Source: Burkholderia sp. PAMC 26561 (GTDB lineage: Bacteria > Pseudomonadota > Gammaproteobacteria > Burkholderiales > Burkholderiaceae). Taken from it: a DNA stretch of 64,000 nt. Of this stretch, positions 47,581-57,375 are shown piece after piece; within the stretch, counting starts at the first letter, position 1; every line of letters begins with the position of its first letter. Position numbers and translations under genes: made by a program. The stretch is from NCBI RefSeq assembly GCF_001557535.2, contig NZ_CP014306.1, positions 2,046,001 through 2,110,000 of the forward strand, read 5' to 3'. The notes beneath the pieces were generated by a model. It made no database searches. It was not told where the DNA came from and saw nothing but the letters and a program-made list of their open reading frames with translations.

Positions 47581-49089
47581 ATGGACTTTAGCATAAAAGC
47601 CTGTGATTGGAGCAAAGGCTCGGCAAATGGTTTCCTTAACGGAAAAGCCGATGTAGTAGTGCTCGGCGTGTTCGAAGCGCAGACGTTGACGGGCGCAGCC
47701 CGCGAGATTGATTTGGCGACCAAGGGTCTGCTCACGCGCACGGTGAAAGCCGGCGACATGAGCGGCAAGGCAGGTTCCACGCTGATGCTGACCGAAGTGA
47801 CGGGTCTGGGCGCATCGCGTATTTTGCTGGTGGGTCTCGGCAAGCAGGACGGTTTCAACCAGAAGGCTTATGCGGAAGCGGCACGCGCCGCGTGGCGCGC
47901 GTTGCTCGCCACGAAGATTGCAAATGTTGCATTCACCCTTGCCCAATTGCCCGTGCCCGAGCGCACCGGCGACTGGGGTGTGCGCTGCGCCATCCTCGCG
48001 CTGCGCGAGCTGACCTACAAGTTCACGCAGATGAAGAGCAAGCCGGAAAACGGCGATCGTGCGTTGAAAAAGGTTGTGTTCAGCATCGACGCGACCGACG
48101 AAAAAGCCGCGAAGCTCGCGGTCAAGCACGCCACGGCGCTCGCCAACGGCATGGACCTGACGCGGGAGCTCGGCAACTTGCCGCCGAACGTCTGCACGCC
48201 GACGTATCTCGGCCATACCGCGAAAAAACTCGGTAAGGAATTCAAGCTGAAGGTCGAAGTGCTCGGCCAGAAGCAGATCGAAGCGCTCGGCATGGGCTCG
48301 TTCCTGTCGGTAGCGAAAGGCTCGATCGAACCGCCTGCGTTTATCGTGATGCATCATCAGGGCGCGGGTGCGAAGGCTGCGCCGGTCGTGCTCGTCGGCA
48401 AGGGCATCACGTTCGATACCGGCGGCATTTCCATCAAGCCGGGCGACAGCATGGACGAGATGAAGTACGACATGCTCGGCGCCGGTTCCGTGTTCGGCAC
48501 CATGCGCGCCATCGCGGAAATGGGACTGAAGCTCAACGTGATCGGCGTGGTTCCGACCTGCGAGAACATGCCTGCCGGCAACGCAGTGAAGCCGGGCGAC
48601 ATCGTGACGTCCATGTCGGGCACGACCATCGAAGTGCTGAACACCGACGCCGAAGGCCGGCTGATCCTGTGCGACGCGCTGACCTACGTGGAACGCTTCA
48701 AGCCGGCCGCCGTGATCGATATCGCCACGCTGACCGGCGCGTGCGTGGTCGCGCTCGGCCATCACAACACGGGTCTGTTCTCGAAGGACGACGCGCTCGC
48801 GGGCGAACTGCTGGATGCATCGAAGGAAGCGATCGATCCGACTTGGCGCATGCCGCTCGACGACGAATATCAGGACCTGCTGAAGTCGAATTTCGCCGAT
48901 CTTGCAAATATCGGCGGCCGGCCGGGCGGCGCGATTACGGCCGCGTGTTTCCTCTCGCGCTTTGCGCAGAACTATCCCTGGGCTCACCTCGATATCGCGG
49001 GTACGGCGTGGAAGAGCGGCGCTGCGAAGGGCGCAACCGGCCGTCCGGTGCCGTTGCTCACGCAATTCCTCGTGGATCGCGCGGGGTAA
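47581..49089 (+). CDS. pepA: Leucyl aminopeptidase
   Basis: A 502-residue M17 zinc/manganese aminopeptidase. The signature NTDAEGRL (354-361) carries metal ligands, preceded by [17 protein letters not shown] with the catalytic Lys. The N-terminal domain has [10 protein letters not shown]. PepA also acts as a DNA-binding protein in E. coli. A GAGG site lies upstream. It is followed 49 bases later by holC, a conserved pair. Confidence 0.97.
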   Translation: MDFSIKACDWSKGSANGFLNGKADVVVLGVFEAQTLTGAAREIDLATKGLLTRTVKAGDMSGKAGSTLMLTEVTGLGASRILLVGLGKQDGFNQKAYAEAARAAWRALLATKIANVAFTLAQLPVPERTGDWGVRCAILALRELTYKFTQMKSKPENGDRALKKVVFSIDATDEKAAKLAVKHATALANGMDLTRELGNLPPNVCTPTYLGHTAKKLGKEFKLKVEVLGQKQIEALGMGSFLSVAKGSIEPPAFIVMHHQGAGAKAAPVVLVGKGITFDTGGISIKPGDSMDEMKYDMLGAGSVFGTMRAIAEMGLKLNVIGVVPTCENMPAGNAVKPGDIVTSMSGTTIEVLNTDAEGRLILCDALTYVERFKPAAVIDIATLTGACVVALGHHNTGLFSKDDALAGELLDASKEAIDPTWRMPLDDEYQDLLKSNFADLANIGGRPGGAITAACFLSRFAQNYPWAHLDIAGTAWKSGAAKGATGRPVPLLTQFLVDRAG

Positions 49090-49138
49090 TGAGTTTGCGC
49101 GTATCGAGCATTACGGGCGCCGGCAGGGAGGCGCGGGC

Positions 49139-49570
49139 ATGACGCGGATCGACTTTCATTCGAATGTGGGCGATTCGATTGCGTACGCCTGCCGCCTCGC
49201 ACGCAAGGCGTACATGAGCGGCCAGCCGTTGATCGTGCTGGCCGAACCCGAGCGGCTGAAACGTTTCGACGAACAATTGTGGACGTTCAAGCCGCTCGAA
49301 TTCGTGCCGCATTGCATGGCGGACAGCGCACTTGCGGCCGACACGCCGGTGTTGCTGGCGGCGTCGCTCGATACGGTGCTGGAGAACCAGCAGCATCAGA
49401 TCCTGCTGAACCTCGGCGCCGCCGTGCCGCCCCAATTCGCGCGTTTTGAACGGCTGCTGGAAGTGGTCGGCAACGACGAGCATGAACTCGTGGCGGGGCG
49501 GGAGCGCTACCGGTTCTATCGCGATCGCGGGTATGTGCTCAACAACTACAAACAGGGCGCCGGAGCGTGA
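49139..49570 (+). CDS. holC: DNA polymerase III chi subunit
   Basis: A 143-residue protein. HolC marks are TRIDFHSNVGDSIAYACRLARKAY, WTFKPLEFVPHCMA and the end RYRFYRDRGYVLNNYK. Chi links the clamp loader to SSB. The ATG at 49139 is used; the longer open frame upstream overlaps pepA in another reading frame. Confidence 0.93.
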   Translation: MTRIDFHSNVGDSIAYACRLARKAYMSGQPLIVLAEPERLKRFDEQLWTFKPLEFVPHCMADSALAADTPVLLAASLDTVLENQQHQILLNLGAAVPPQFARFERLLEVVGNDEHELVAGRERYRFYRDRGYVLNNYKQGAGA

Positions 49571-49668
49571 AACCTCCGGGATGGCGCGCCGCCGCGTACA
49601 GGGTATGATCCCCGAAAACGCCGGCCGTTATCCTAAAGGCGTGCCTGCCATCAAGACGGAGTCCACTC

Positions 49669-50079
49669 GTGCCCATCACCACCGCGCCCGATACGGCCGA
49701 ATCACCCGATAACTTCGATTCCTCCATCCCTGTTCTCACCGATGTCATTGTGCCCGGACGCGCCGAGCGTGCCCGCGTGGCGCCGCGTGCGCCTGAGCCG
49801 GTGTTGTCGCCTGCGGTGGCTGCGCCTGGCGCAGTCGCGCACGGCACCGACCGCGATGCCGACCAGATCGCGGAACGGCTGCGCGGCCGGTTTACTCATT
49901 TCCTCACCGGCGATGGACGCACGCTGATCGAAGAGCGGTGCCGCGAATCCTTGCAGGAGCATTCCACGTGGCTTGTCAGCCAGATCACGCGCGAAGTCGC
50001 GCTGGCGCTTGAAACAGAGCTGACGGAGTGGGTGCGGGAAGCTGTGGCGGACGAGCTGGAACGGCGGGGCCGTGGCTAA
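49669..50079 (+). CDS. DUF2486-like hypothetical protein
   Basis: A 136-residue protein with a GTG start (GGAG upstream). The N-terminal third is low complexity with the short motif SIPVLTDVIVPG; the C-terminal half is helical (RCRESLQEHSTWLVSQITREVALALETEL). I associate this layout with the Burkholderia DUF2486 family found next to holC. No enzymatic motif; function unknown. Confidence 0.65.
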   Translation: MPITTAPDTAESPDNFDSSIPVLTDVIVPGRAERARVAPRAPEPVLSPAVAAPGAVAHGTDRDADQIAERLRGRFTHFLTGDGRTLIEERCRESLQEHSTWLVSQITREVALALETELTEWVREAVADELERRGRG

Positions 50080-50100
50080 GGTTCGGACGTCATTCGGACA

Positions 50101-50445
50101 TCACTTCAACGAAAGAATCCAGTCCGCCAAAGCGTGCGCCTGATCGGGCGTGACTTGCGTATTGGCGGGCATCGGCACGACGCCCCAGTCGCCCACACCG
50201 CCTTCCGCAATCTTGCGCGCCACGATCTCATGGGCGCCGGGAACGTCCGCGTATCGGGCGGCGACATGTTTGAACGATGGCCCCATGAAATCGCGCGATA
50301 TCGAATGACAGCTCATGCAGTTGCTGCCCTGAGCGAGCACAAGACGCGGATCGGAGTTTGTCGGCTGTTGCGCATGAACGTTTGCTGCGCTGCAAACAAG
50401 CACCCACGCAATTCCCCATTTGCTCAATCGAATACCGAACGCCAT
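50101..50445 (-). CDS. Class I cytochrome c
   Basis: A 114-residue exported c-type cytochrome. The signal peptide is MAFGIRLSKWGIAWVLVCSAANVHA, and the heme-binding CxxCH reads NCMSCHS. The distal Met ligand is probably in VVPMPAN. It resembles cytochrome c551/c552. The ATG at 50445 has a GGAG site 6 bases upstream. It is on the same strand as ilvD but separated by a terminator. Confidence 0.9.
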   Translation of the reverse strand: MAFGIRLSKWGIAWVLVCSAANVHAQQPTNSDPRLVLAQGSNCMSCHSISRDFMGPSFKHVAARYADVPGAHEIVARKIAEGGVGDWGVVPMPANTQVTPDQAHALADWILSLK

Positions 50446-50497
50446 GTGGTCTCCGTTGGTTTTTAACCTGGCCGGTTGCGCCACAGTATAAAAGACA

Positions 50498-50527
50498 AGG
50501 GGCGCACGATCTGCATCGTGCGCCCCT
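50498..50527 (-). terminator. Rho-independent terminator of ilvD
   Basis: A 13-bp stem AGGGGCGCACGAT/ATCGTGCGCCCCT with a CTGC loop; on the minus strand it is followed by TGTCTTTTA. Confidence 0.85.
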
Positions 50528-50553
50528 GGACGTTCGGCTGCGAACTTGGACGA

Positions 50554-52227
50554 TCAACCCGTCACAGCGCCCTTGTTCGCCGGCAACGCCAGCGCGGCGT
50601 ACTTGGCCAGCACGCCGCGCGTATATCGTGGCGCGGGTTTCTTCCACTCGCCGCGGCGGCGTTCGATCTCCTTGTCGTCCACGTTGAGTTGAAGCAGCAG
50701 CTTGTGCGCGTCGATGGTGATCGAATCGCCTTCCTTGACCAGCGCAATCGTGCCGCCCACGAACGCTTCCGGCGCGACGTGGCCGACCACCATGCCCCAG
50801 GTGCCGCCGGAGAAACGGCCATCGGTAATGAGGCCCACGGATTCACCCAGGCCCTGGCCGACGATCGCCGACGTCGGCGCCAGCATTTCCGGCATGCCGG
50901 GACCGCCTTGCGGCCCGAGGTAACGCAGCACGACGATATCGCCGGCCTTGATCTGCCCCGCGACGATCGCGGTCATTGCGCTTTGCTCGTCCTCGAACAC
51001 GCGGGCCGGGCCCGTGATCACCGGGTTCTTCAGGCCGGTGATCTTGGCGACCGCGCCGTCCGTGGCCAGATTTCCCTTCAGGATCGCGAGATGACCTTCG
51101 TCGTAAAGCGCTTTGTCGATGGGGAAAATCACGTCCTGGTCAGCCCGCGGCTTCGACGGAATGTCCTTCAATTCTTCCGCGAGCGTCTTGCCCGTGATCG
51201 TGATGCAATCGCCGTGAAGCATGCCGGCGTCGAGCAGGATCTTCATGACTTGCGGAATGCCGCCCGCCTTGTGCAGATCGGTCGCCACGTACTGGCCCGA
51301 CGGTTTCAGATTGCAGATCACCGGCACTTTCTTGCGCATGCGTTCGAAGTCGTCGATGGTCCATTCCACTTCCGCGGCGTGCGCAATAGCCAGGTAATGC
51401 AGCACGGCGTTAGTCGAGCCGCCCGTGGCCATGATCAGCGCGACGGCGTTTTCGATGGACTTCTTCGTGATGATGTCGCGCGGCTTGAGGTCGGCTTTCA
51501 CGGCTTCGACCAGCACGCGCGCAGATTCCGCCGCGGACGTGACTTTTTCCTCGTCGGGGTTCGCCATCGTCGATGAATACAGCAGCGACATGCCGAGCGC
51601 CTCGAACGACGAACTCATGGTGTTCGCCGTGTACATGCCGCCGCACGAACCGCTCGACGGGCATGCGTTTCTCTCGATGCCGTCGAAATCTTCCTTCGAC
51701 ATCCGCCCGGCCGAAAACTCGCCCACGGCCTCGAACGACGACACGATGGTCAGGTCCTTGCCCTTCCAGTTGCCCGGCCGAATGGTCCCGCCATACACGT
51801 AGATGCCCGGCACGTTGATGCGCGCAAGGCCGATCATGCCGCCCGGCATGTTCTTGTCGCAGCCGCCGATCACGACCACGCCGTCCATCCACTGGCCTTG
51901 CACCGCCGTTTCAATACAATCCGCGATCACTTCGCGCGAGACAAGCGAGTACTTCATGCCTTCGGTGCCCATCGACATGCCGTCGGAAATCGTCGGCGTG
52001 CCAAAAATCTGCGGATTGGCGTCCGACTTGCGGATGGATTCGACGGCGGCGTCCGCCAGCTTTTGCAGGCCCGAATTGCACGGCGTGATGGTGGAGTGAC
52101 CGTTCGCGATGCCGATCATCGGCTTGTCGAAGTCTTCTTCCTTGTAGCCGAGGGCGTAATACATCGAGCGGTTCGGGGAACGCGCGACGCCTTGCGTGAT
52201 GTTTTTCGAGCGGCGATTGAAGGCCAT
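50554..52227 (-). CDS. ilvD: Dihydroxy-acid dehydratase
   Basis: A 557-residue iron-sulfur dehydratase of valine/isoleucine and pantothenate synthesis. Cluster cysteines are in [16 protein letters not shown] and [16 protein letters not shown]; the C-terminal [13 protein letters not shown] site reads [16 protein letters not shown]. The start ATG at 52227 gives [20 protein letters not shown], the usual N-terminus. It is divergent from a LysR gene. Confidence 0.97.
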   Translation of the reverse strand: MAFNRRSKNITQGVARSPNRSMYYALGYKEEDFDKPMIGIANGHSTITPCNSGLQKLADAAVESIRKSDANPQIFGTPTISDGMSMGTEGMKYSLVSREVIADCIETAVQGQWMDGVVVIGGCDKNMPGGMIGLARINVPGIYVYGGTIRPGNWKGKDLTIVSSFEAVGEFSAGRMSKEDFDGIERNACPSSGSCGGMYTANTMSSSFEALGMSLLYSSTMANPDEEKVTSAAESARVLVEAVKADLKPRDIITKKSIENAVALIMATGGSTNAVLHYLAIAHAAEVEWTIDDFERMRKKVPVICNLKPSGQYVATDLHKAGGIPQVMKILLDAGMLHGDCITITGKTLAEELKDIPSKPRADQDVIFPIDKALYDEGHLAILKGNLATDGAVAKITGLKNPVITGPARVFEDEQSAMTAIVAGQIKAGDIVVLRYLGPQGGPGMPEMLAPTSAIVGQGLGESVGLITDGRFSGGTWGMVVGHVAPEAFVGGTIALVKEGDSITIDAHKLLLQLNVDDKEIERRRGEWKKPAPRYTRGVLAKYAALALPANKGAVTG

Positions 52228-52333
52228 GTGGGGGCTCCTTGAGAATATTTTTGTTTGATCGCAGAAGGATGGAGCTTCCGCGAACGCGTGTCCAATATAT
52301 TATTCAGGGTCTATAAGGTCGCGGAAGGTATCA

Positions 52334-53281
52334 GTGGAAACGCGAAACATCGAACTCAGATTGTTGCGGTATTTTGTGACGGTTGCCGAGGAAATGCACT
52401 TTGGGCGGGCGGCCGGACGGCTTGCGATGACCCAGCCGCCGTTGTCGCAGGCCATTCGCTCGCTCGAGGAGATGCTCGGCGTGGCGTTGTTCGTGCGGAC
52501 CAAGCGCTCGGTCGAGCTGACGCCCGTCGGCAAGGATTTGCTGCCGGAGGTGCGGCGGCTGCTGGCCGGCGCCGACGCGCTGCGGCCGCTCGCGCAGTCG
52601 CTTGCGCGGGGCGAGGCGGGGGTTTTATCGCTGGCGTTCGTTTCCACCGCCGATTACGGCCTCTTGCCTTTGCTGCTGCGCGATTTCGGCGCGCGATACC
52701 CTGGCGTGCGGCTGCAACTCGTGGAAGCGACCAGCGACGTGCAGGTGGAAGAGCTGGTGGCGGGGCGAATCGATGCCGGTCTGGTCATTCCGCCGTTGCC
52801 GCCGCGTCACGCGGTGGCGTTGTCGTATTTGCCGATCGCGCGCGAACCACTCGTCATCGCGATGTCGAGCGATGCCGCGGCCGAACTGGACCTGGGCGCC
52901 GAGGAATGGTCCGATACGCCCGTAAGCCTCCACCGGCTCGCCGACGCCCCGCTCGTCGTCTTTCCGCGGCGTCTCGCGCCGGATTTCTATGACATGATCA
53001 TGGGCTGCTACGGCGCCGCCGGCCTGATGCCGCGCATTGGGCAGGAGGCCATCCAGATGCAGACCATCGTCAGTTTGGTGTCCGCTGGAATGGGCGTCGC
53101 GCTCGTGCCGCAATCGCTGCGTCATCTGCGAAGGACCGGAGTGGTGTATCGTCCGTTGCTCGAATCCGGGCCGGTCGTCGAGACGGGTCTGATGTGGCGC
53201 GCGGCGGAGGTCAGCCCGGTGCTCGCCGGTTTTATCGATATAGTGCGCGCTCATGCGGCCACCGTGCCCGCGCTGCCGTGA
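52334..53281 (+). CDS. LysR-type transcriptional regulator
   Basis: A 315-residue LysR protein with a GTG start and GGAAGG site. The HTH is ELRLLRYFVTVAEEMHFGRA and MTQPPLSQAIRSLEEMLGVALF; the effector domain starts near AGVLSLAFVSTADYGLLP. It belongs to the CatR/BenM-like branch by sequence feel, which is not firm. It is divergent from ilvD; the LysR motif may lie in the AT-rich ATATATTATTC at about 52290. Confidence 0.88.
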   Translation: METRNIELRLLRYFVTVAEEMHFGRAAGRLAMTQPPLSQAIRSLEEMLGVALFVRTKRSVELTPVGKDLLPEVRRLLAGADALRPLAQSLARGEAGVLSLAFVSTADYGLLPLLLRDFGARYPGVRLQLVEATSDVQVEELVAGRIDAGLVIPPLPPRHAVALSYLPIAREPLVIAMSSDAAAELDLGAEEWSDTPVSLHRLADAPLVVFPRRLAPDFYDMIMGCYGAAGLMPRIGQEAIQMQTIVSLVSAGMGVALVPQSLRHLRRTGVVYRPLLESGPVVETGLMWRAAEVSPVLAGFIDIVRAHAATVPALP

Positions 53282-53302
53282 CTCCTACACGTACATAGAA
53301 AC

Positions 53303-54208
53303 ATGCTCATTCACCCGAACTTCGATCCGATTGCCATTCATCTCGGCCCGCTCGCCGTGCGCTGGTATGGCCTCATGTATTTGCTGGCGTTCATTCAATG
53401 CATTGTGATCGGACGGATCAGGCTGCGGTTGCCTTACGTGTCGGCGCAGGGCTGGACCACGAAAGACATCGACGACATCCTGTTCTACGGCGTGCTCGGC
53501 ACCATTCTCGGCGGCCGGCTGGGGTACGTGGTGTTCTACAAATCGAGTTTCTATCTCGCGCATCCGCTCGATATCTTCAAGGTATGGGAAGGCGGCATGT
53601 CCTTTCACGGCGGCATGCTCGGCGTGATCACCGCCATGATCCTGTTCGCGTGGCAACGCAAGCGGACGTGGCTGCAGGTCACCGACTTCGTCGCGCCCAT
53701 GGTGCCGCTCGGCCTTGCCGCGGGACGTTTCGGCAATTTCATCAACGGTGAGTTGTGGGGGCGTGTGACGAACCCGAACGCGCCGTGGGCGATGCTCTTC
53801 CAGAACGCGTCCCCTGATGACGCCATCTGGCTGCAAAAGCATCCCGACCTCGACGCGCAATGGCATCTGCGGGAAATTTTCGATCGATACCAGATGCTGC
53901 CGCGCCATCCGTCGCAGTTGTATGAGATTGCGCTGGAGGGTTTTGCGTTGTTTATCGTGATGTGGCTGATGTCGAGAAAGCAGCGGCCGGTCGGTGCGAT
54001 TTCGGCGGTGTTTCTGATTGGTTACGGTATCGCGCGATTTACGGTGGAGTTCGCTCGCGAGCCGGATGACTACCTGGGGTTGCTGGCCGCGAATCTCTCG
54101 ATGGGGCAGTGGCTTTCATTGCCGATGATCATCGTGGGAATTGGAATGCTGGTCTGGTCTTACAAGCGGGGACGTATGGTGCCCTCTGACCCGGCGAAGG
54201 TTTCCTGA
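53303..54208 (+). CDS. lgt: Prolipoprotein diacylglyceryl transferase
   Basis: A 301-residue seven-helix membrane enzyme that attaches diacylglycerol to lipobox cysteines. Catalytic landmarks are FHGGMLGV, the Lgt signature [14 protein letters not shown] and RHPSQLYE. It lies 21 bases after the LysR gene; a terminator follows. Confidence 0.97.
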   Translation: MLIHPNFDPIAIHLGPLAVRWYGLMYLLAFIQCIVIGRIRLRLPYVSAQGWTTKDIDDILFYGVLGTILGGRLGYVVFYKSSFYLAHPLDIFKVWEGGMSFHGGMLGVITAMILFAWQRKRTWLQVTDFVAPMVPLGLAAGRFGNFINGELWGRVTNPNAPWAMLFQNASPDDAIWLQKHPDLDAQWHLREIFDRYQMLPRHPSQLYEIALEGFALFIVMWLMSRKQRPVGAISAVFLIGYGIARFTVEFAREPDDYLGLLAANLSMGQWLSLPMIIVGIGMLVWSYKRGRMVPSDPAKVS

Positions 54209-54233
54209 GCAGCAAATCGATTCGTGGAAAATG

Positions 54234-54261
54234 AAAAGCCTCGCGTAAAAGCGAGGCTTTT
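54234..54261. terminator. Bidirectional terminator between lgt and the SIMPL gene
   Basis: Arms AAAAGCCTCGC and GCGAGGCTTTT with a GTAAAA loop. Confidence 0.82.
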
Positions 54262-54283
54262 CATGCCGAGGCGGCAAAAGTGC

Positions 54284-55012
54284 TTAACGATTCATCTGTA
54301 CCGAACCCGACACATTCACCGTCACGGTCGACGTACCCGCTTCCAGCGCCATTGGCGCGGCCATCTTCGCATCCGCGTTCATGCTTCGGGCGGCCATCAT
54401 CATGACCGGTCTCGGCGATGACCCGTTATGCCCGATATTCACTTCACGAATCGCATAACCGCTGTACCCGAACGCCTGCGATGAAGCCTGCGCCTGCTGC
54501 TTGAACGAAGCGATCGCGCGCGTGGAAAGCTTCTGCTCCGCCTCGCGCTGCGCCTCGGGCGACAACGAGAACGTGACGCTGCCCACCTGCATGGCGTCGC
54601 TCATCTTGCCGGCGAGCTTGGTTGCTGCCGTGAAGTCCTTCGATTCCAGCACGACTTCCGTGCGGCCGCGCCATGCGGAGATGCGGCCATCGCGATCGGT
54701 CGATGGATAGACCGTGAACGCGCCACTATGAGCCGTCACGTTATCGACACCCTTTGCCATACGCAACGCGGCATCGGCGCGCTGATTCAGCACGCTTGTC
54801 AGCGACCCCGCGTCCTTCGCTTCCTGCTCGTAGAAGAGCGTGATATCGACGACATCCTGAGGCACGTCCTCGCTCGCCTGCGCCGCCAGCGACAACACGC
54901 CGGACGGTTGTGCCTGGGTGACGGAGCTTTGCGCGAACGCGTTCTGCGCCATGGCAGCGCCTGCAATAAGCGCGATGGCGGCAAGTGCCGAAGTGGTATT
55001 TTTCTTTGTCAT
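54284..55012 (-). CDS. SIMPL-domain (DUF541) periplasmic protein
   Basis: A 242-residue exported protein with a Sec signal (TSALAAIALIAGAAMA, cleavage near AFAQ). The SIMPL/BP26 domain is recognisable from VLSLAAQASEDVPQDVVDITL through YSGYAIREVNIGH. Family members form periplasmic rings or oligomers; function is poorly known. No partner gene adjacent. Confidence 0.88.
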   Translation of the reverse strand: MTKKNTTSALAAIALIAGAAMAQNAFAQSSVTQAQPSGVLSLAAQASEDVPQDVVDITLFYEQEAKDAGSLTSVLNQRADAALRMAKGVDNVTAHSGAFTVYPSTDRDGRISAWRGRTEVVLESKDFTAATKLAGKMSDAMQVGSVTFSLSPEAQREAEQKLSTRAIASFKQQAQASSQAFGYSGYAIREVNIGHNGSSPRPVMMMAARSMNADAKMAAPMALEAGTSTVTVNVSGSVQMNR

Positions 55013-55096
55013 CGTTTAACTCCGTAAGCATGAGTGCACGTCAATGTGACCGTTGCTTAGGCGACGATGGCGCTCGCGAAGTTCCCTTCAATCGAG

Positions 55097-55555
55097 TTAC
55101 AAAAGATGTTCGGTTATAAAGCGCCATTGCGCTTCGGTGACAGGCGTGATCGATAACCGATTGCCGCGCGCAAGCACCTGCATATCCGCAAGCTCCGCGT
55201 GTTCGCGCAGCGTCGAGAGGGGAATAAGCGGTGTTTTCCTGACGAAGTGGACATCGACGAGAAGCCAGCGCGGCTTGTCCTGCGATGACTTCGGATCGAA
55301 GTAAGGACTCGACGAATCGAATTGCGTGGGATCGGGATAAGCCGCCGACGATACCTTCGCAATCCCCGCGATACCCGGTTGCGGGCAACTCGAGTGATAG
55401 AACAGCACGCCGTCGCCGAGCTCCATGCCGTCACGCATGAAGTTGCGCGCCTGATAATTGCGCACGCCGGTCCAGGGCAAGGTTTTTTTCGGAGCGTGAG
55501 CGAGATGGTCGATGCTCGCTTCGTCCGGTTCCGACTTCATCAGCCAGTAGCGCAT
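55097..55555 (-). CDS. EVE-domain protein
   Basis: A 152-residue EVE/PUA-like protein (the thymocyte nuclear protein family): start MRYWLMKSEPDEASIDHLA, then WTGVRNYQARNFMRD, VLFYHSSC and PGIAGIAKVS. EVE domains recognise modified bases in nucleic acid. It lies next to the 6S RNA-zapA locus on the same strand. Confidence 0.93.
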   Translation of the reverse strand: MRYWLMKSEPDEASIDHLAHAPKKTLPWTGVRNYQARNFMRDGMELGDGVLFYHSSCPQPGIAGIAKVSSAAYPDPTQFDSSSPYFDPKSSQDKPRWLLVDVHFVRKTPLIPLSTLREHAELADMQVLARGNRLSITPVTEAQWRFITEHLL

Positions 55556-55617
55556 GAACGTCGCCCGCGAAATGTGTGCGCCGCGTCAATGTTCGCAGCG
55601 CACACGATACAAAAGAA

Positions 55618-55646
55618 AACGGCATCGGAAAAAATCCGACGCCGTT
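55618..55646 (-). terminator. Terminator downstream of 6S RNA
   Basis: A 12-bp hairpin (arms 55618-55629 and 55635-55646, one G-U pair on the minus strand) followed on that strand by TTTTCTTTT. Confidence 0.7.
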
Positions 55647-55702
55647 AGCTTGATCAACCTGTTGCTTGCAGCTTCACGTCTAAAAAACGCATGCTGCAGA
55701 AT

Positions 55703-55886
55703 GAGGTCCCCGCCCAAGCCGCTAGGCCGGCATCCTGAACCTGGGTTCAAGATTGGTCGCAGTAAGCAGCACCTTGGGCTCATCAGACAGAGTGACGCGC
55801 TCGCCAGTGCTACAAGATCCCACAACCGTGCACAATGGCATTGGTTCAAGGAATATATGACCTTGGCAAACCAGGCAGGGAACAAT
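55703..55886 (-). ncRNA. ssrS: 6S RNA
   Basis: About 184 bases on the minus strand, the usual 6S length. The 3' half matches the conserved core: ACTGCGACCAATCTTGAACC and CAGGTTCAGGATGCCGGCCT. The 5' end (TTCCCTGCCTGG) can pair with the 3' GGGCGGGGACC to close the long stem. 6S RNA binds sigma70 RNA polymerase in stationary phase. It lies downstream of zapA, its usual position; ends are approximate. Confidence 0.88.
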
Positions 55887-56017
55887 CACTGTACACCAAT
55901 CGCCCCGCCGATGCAGCACTGATACGGGAAAACTTTATGTCAGTCGCAACACAATAACGTTCGTGACACGGCGCGCGCAGCGTTAGCAAACATATACGCA
56001 AGCATGGCCATTGCGAA

Positions 56018-56332
56018 TTACTGCGCTTCGTATTGTGAAATCACGACGCCGAGTTGTTCGTTCATTTGATGCATCGTGCGGCGGATCTCTTCGGCGGGGA
56101 ACGCTTCGCCGTGACGCACGCTGCTTTGCAGCTTGAGCAATTCCGAAGCAAGCGACAACGCCGCCATCACCGCAATCCGGTCCGTGCCGCGCACGCTGCT
56201 TGCATTGCGCACCTTCGACATTTCCGCATCCACTCGTGCGACCGCTTCACGCAGCGCAGCTTCGGTTTCCGGTGAGCAGGCGAGCCGGTACGGCGCGCCG
56301 AGAATGGATACCTCGATCTGCTTGGTCGTCAT
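56018..56332 (-). CDS. zapA: Cell division protein ZapA
   Basis: A 104-residue protein: QIEVSILGAPYRLACSPETE (beta sheet part), RVDAEMSKVRNASSVRGTDR, then a coiled coil (VMAALSLASELLKLQ). ZapA bundles FtsZ filaments. It overlaps the upstream coiled-coil gene by 4 bases; 6S RNA follows downstream. Confidence 0.93.
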   Translation of the reverse strand: MTTKQIEVSILGAPYRLACSPETEAALREAVARVDAEMSKVRNASSVRGTDRIAVMAALSLASELLKLQSSVRHGEAFPAEEIRRTMHQMNEQLGVVISQYEAQ

Positions 56333-56712
56333 GCCTTTTCTCCGTGATGGTGTGATTCCTCATGCAACGCGCCGTTCGCCGCTTCGGCGGTGTCCGGTTC
56401 GCTGCTGGCATCGGGAGGCAAAAGGGCAAGCTGGTTATCCGGCTCGGGCGCGTTTTTCGCACGCGGCAATTTTTCGAGGATTGCGTTGAGGCGAACCTGT
56501 GCATCGTCGATTTTCGCCGATAACGAATCGCGCTCCGCCACCAGGGCGTCGCGCTCTTCACGCACGTTGGCAAGTTCCTGCTGCGCGAGCGCAAACTCCG
56601 AGCGCAACTGGTCGAGTTGCTGGGAGAGAGCGTCATGCGCTTGATGATGCCGTTCGCTGATTTTGATCAGCCGGCCAATATTTTGTGACAGTGATTCGAG
56701 TTCGTTGAGCAT
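56329..56712 (-). CDS. ZapB-like coiled-coil protein
   Basis: A 127-residue protein, almost wholly coiled coil from residue 1 to about 85 (LNELESLSQNIGRLIKISER, ELANVREERDALVAERDSL), with an acidic Pro/His-rich tail ending HEESHHHGEKA. A GAGGA site selects the ATG at 56712. Its ATGA overlap with zapA and coiled-coil nature suggest a division partner, as ZapB is for ZapA in E. coli; sequence evidence for ZapB itself is weak. Confidence 0.7.
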   Translation of the reverse strand: MLNELESLSQNIGRLIKISERHHQAHDALSQQLDQLRSEFALAQQELANVREERDALVAERDSLSAKIDDAQVRLNAILEKLPRAKNAPEPDNQLALLPPDASSEPDTAEAANGALHEESHHHGEKA

Positions 56713-57054
56713 GTGCTGCGTCCTCTTAAGACCTCGCATTTTAGCGCGCTTCGCTGGCGCTTCAGAAATTTGGTTCGTTTCCAGACGTAACAGCAGTTTG
56801 AAGTCAATGCATCGGCGCGAGCCTTTATTCGTAAGGGGAAATGATTTATCGAGTTGTTTGTCGACAGTTTTTAACGCTGGCTCGATGGCTCGCTTATCGG
56901 CTCGCGGAACGACTTTTGAACGTCTCTGAAAGTACCCCTTCAATTCCGTTTGAACGTTACCGGTACGACCAGAACGCAGGTGAATCGAATGCTCGCGCGA
57001 CTGCATGATCCTGCTTTCTTGACGGGTCCCGGTGCCGCTCTTAAACTCGCGGCA
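56713..57054. other. Divergent intergenic region upstream of the cobalamin riboswitch
   Basis: About 340 bases holding promoters for the zapA pair (minus) and the btu operon (plus). A perfect 8-bp inverted repeat GGTGCCGC/GCGGCACC lies at 57031-57056, next to the riboswitch. No gene recognised. Confidence 0.4.
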
Positions 57055-57312
57055 CCTTGGTGCTCGCGCATGCCCGATCCGGCGTGCGCAGTTAAACGGG
57101 AAGCAGGAAGCAACGTCCGCCCGGACCGCGCCAACCTGCGCTGCCCCCGCAACGGTAAGCGACCGCAACGCAAGTTGCAAGCCGGTTCCACGCGTGACGT
57201 CCGCCCATTCTACGACTCGATACCGCTCGAATGGCCCGGACAGCACGCTCATGCCACTGCGCCTTTCGCGCGGGAAGGCGGGCCGATATGTCGCCAGCCC
57301 GGATACCGGCCT
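57055..57312 (+). promoter_or_regulatory. Cobalamin riboswitch
   Basis: The B12 aptamer core is recognisable: TTGGTGCTCGCG start, TTAAACGGGAAGCAGG, CTGCCCCCGCAACGGTAAGCG, CGGGAAGGCGGGCC and the B12-box GCCAGCCCGGATACCGGCC. It sits in the btuB leader, 64 bases upstream of its ATG. Binding of adenosyl- or methylcobalamin should lower expression of the downstream uptake/assembly operon. Confidence 0.92.
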
Positions 57313-57318
57313 CGGGGA

Positions 57319-57342
57319 GAGCGCGGCCTCGCGGCTGCGCTC
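57319..57342 (+). promoter_or_regulatory. Expression-platform hairpin of the cobalamin riboswitch
   Basis: A 10-bp stem GAGCGCGGCC/GGCTGCGCTC (one G-U pair) with a TCGC loop, directly after the B12 box. No T-run follows, so it is not a terminator; control is more likely at translation initiation. Confidence 0.5.
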
Positions 57343-57375
57343 GTCACGCATGGACCTGCGGGGAGCGGGTCGCGC

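Noticed and set aside
47359..49065. Very long minus-strand open frame continuous with lptF and antisense to pepA
   Set aside because: It is a GC-rich shadow of pepA; the lptF family sequence begins at the ATG at 47358, and the upstream translation is Arg/His-rich with no recognisable family.
55722..55919. Short minus-strand open frame in the 6S RNA region
   Set aside because: The bases match the conserved 6S RNA core, which explains them better than a coding sequence.
56950..57375. In-frame upstream extension of btuB through the leader
   Set aside because: It would translate the cobalamin riboswitch; the signal peptide and ribosome site place the start at 57376.
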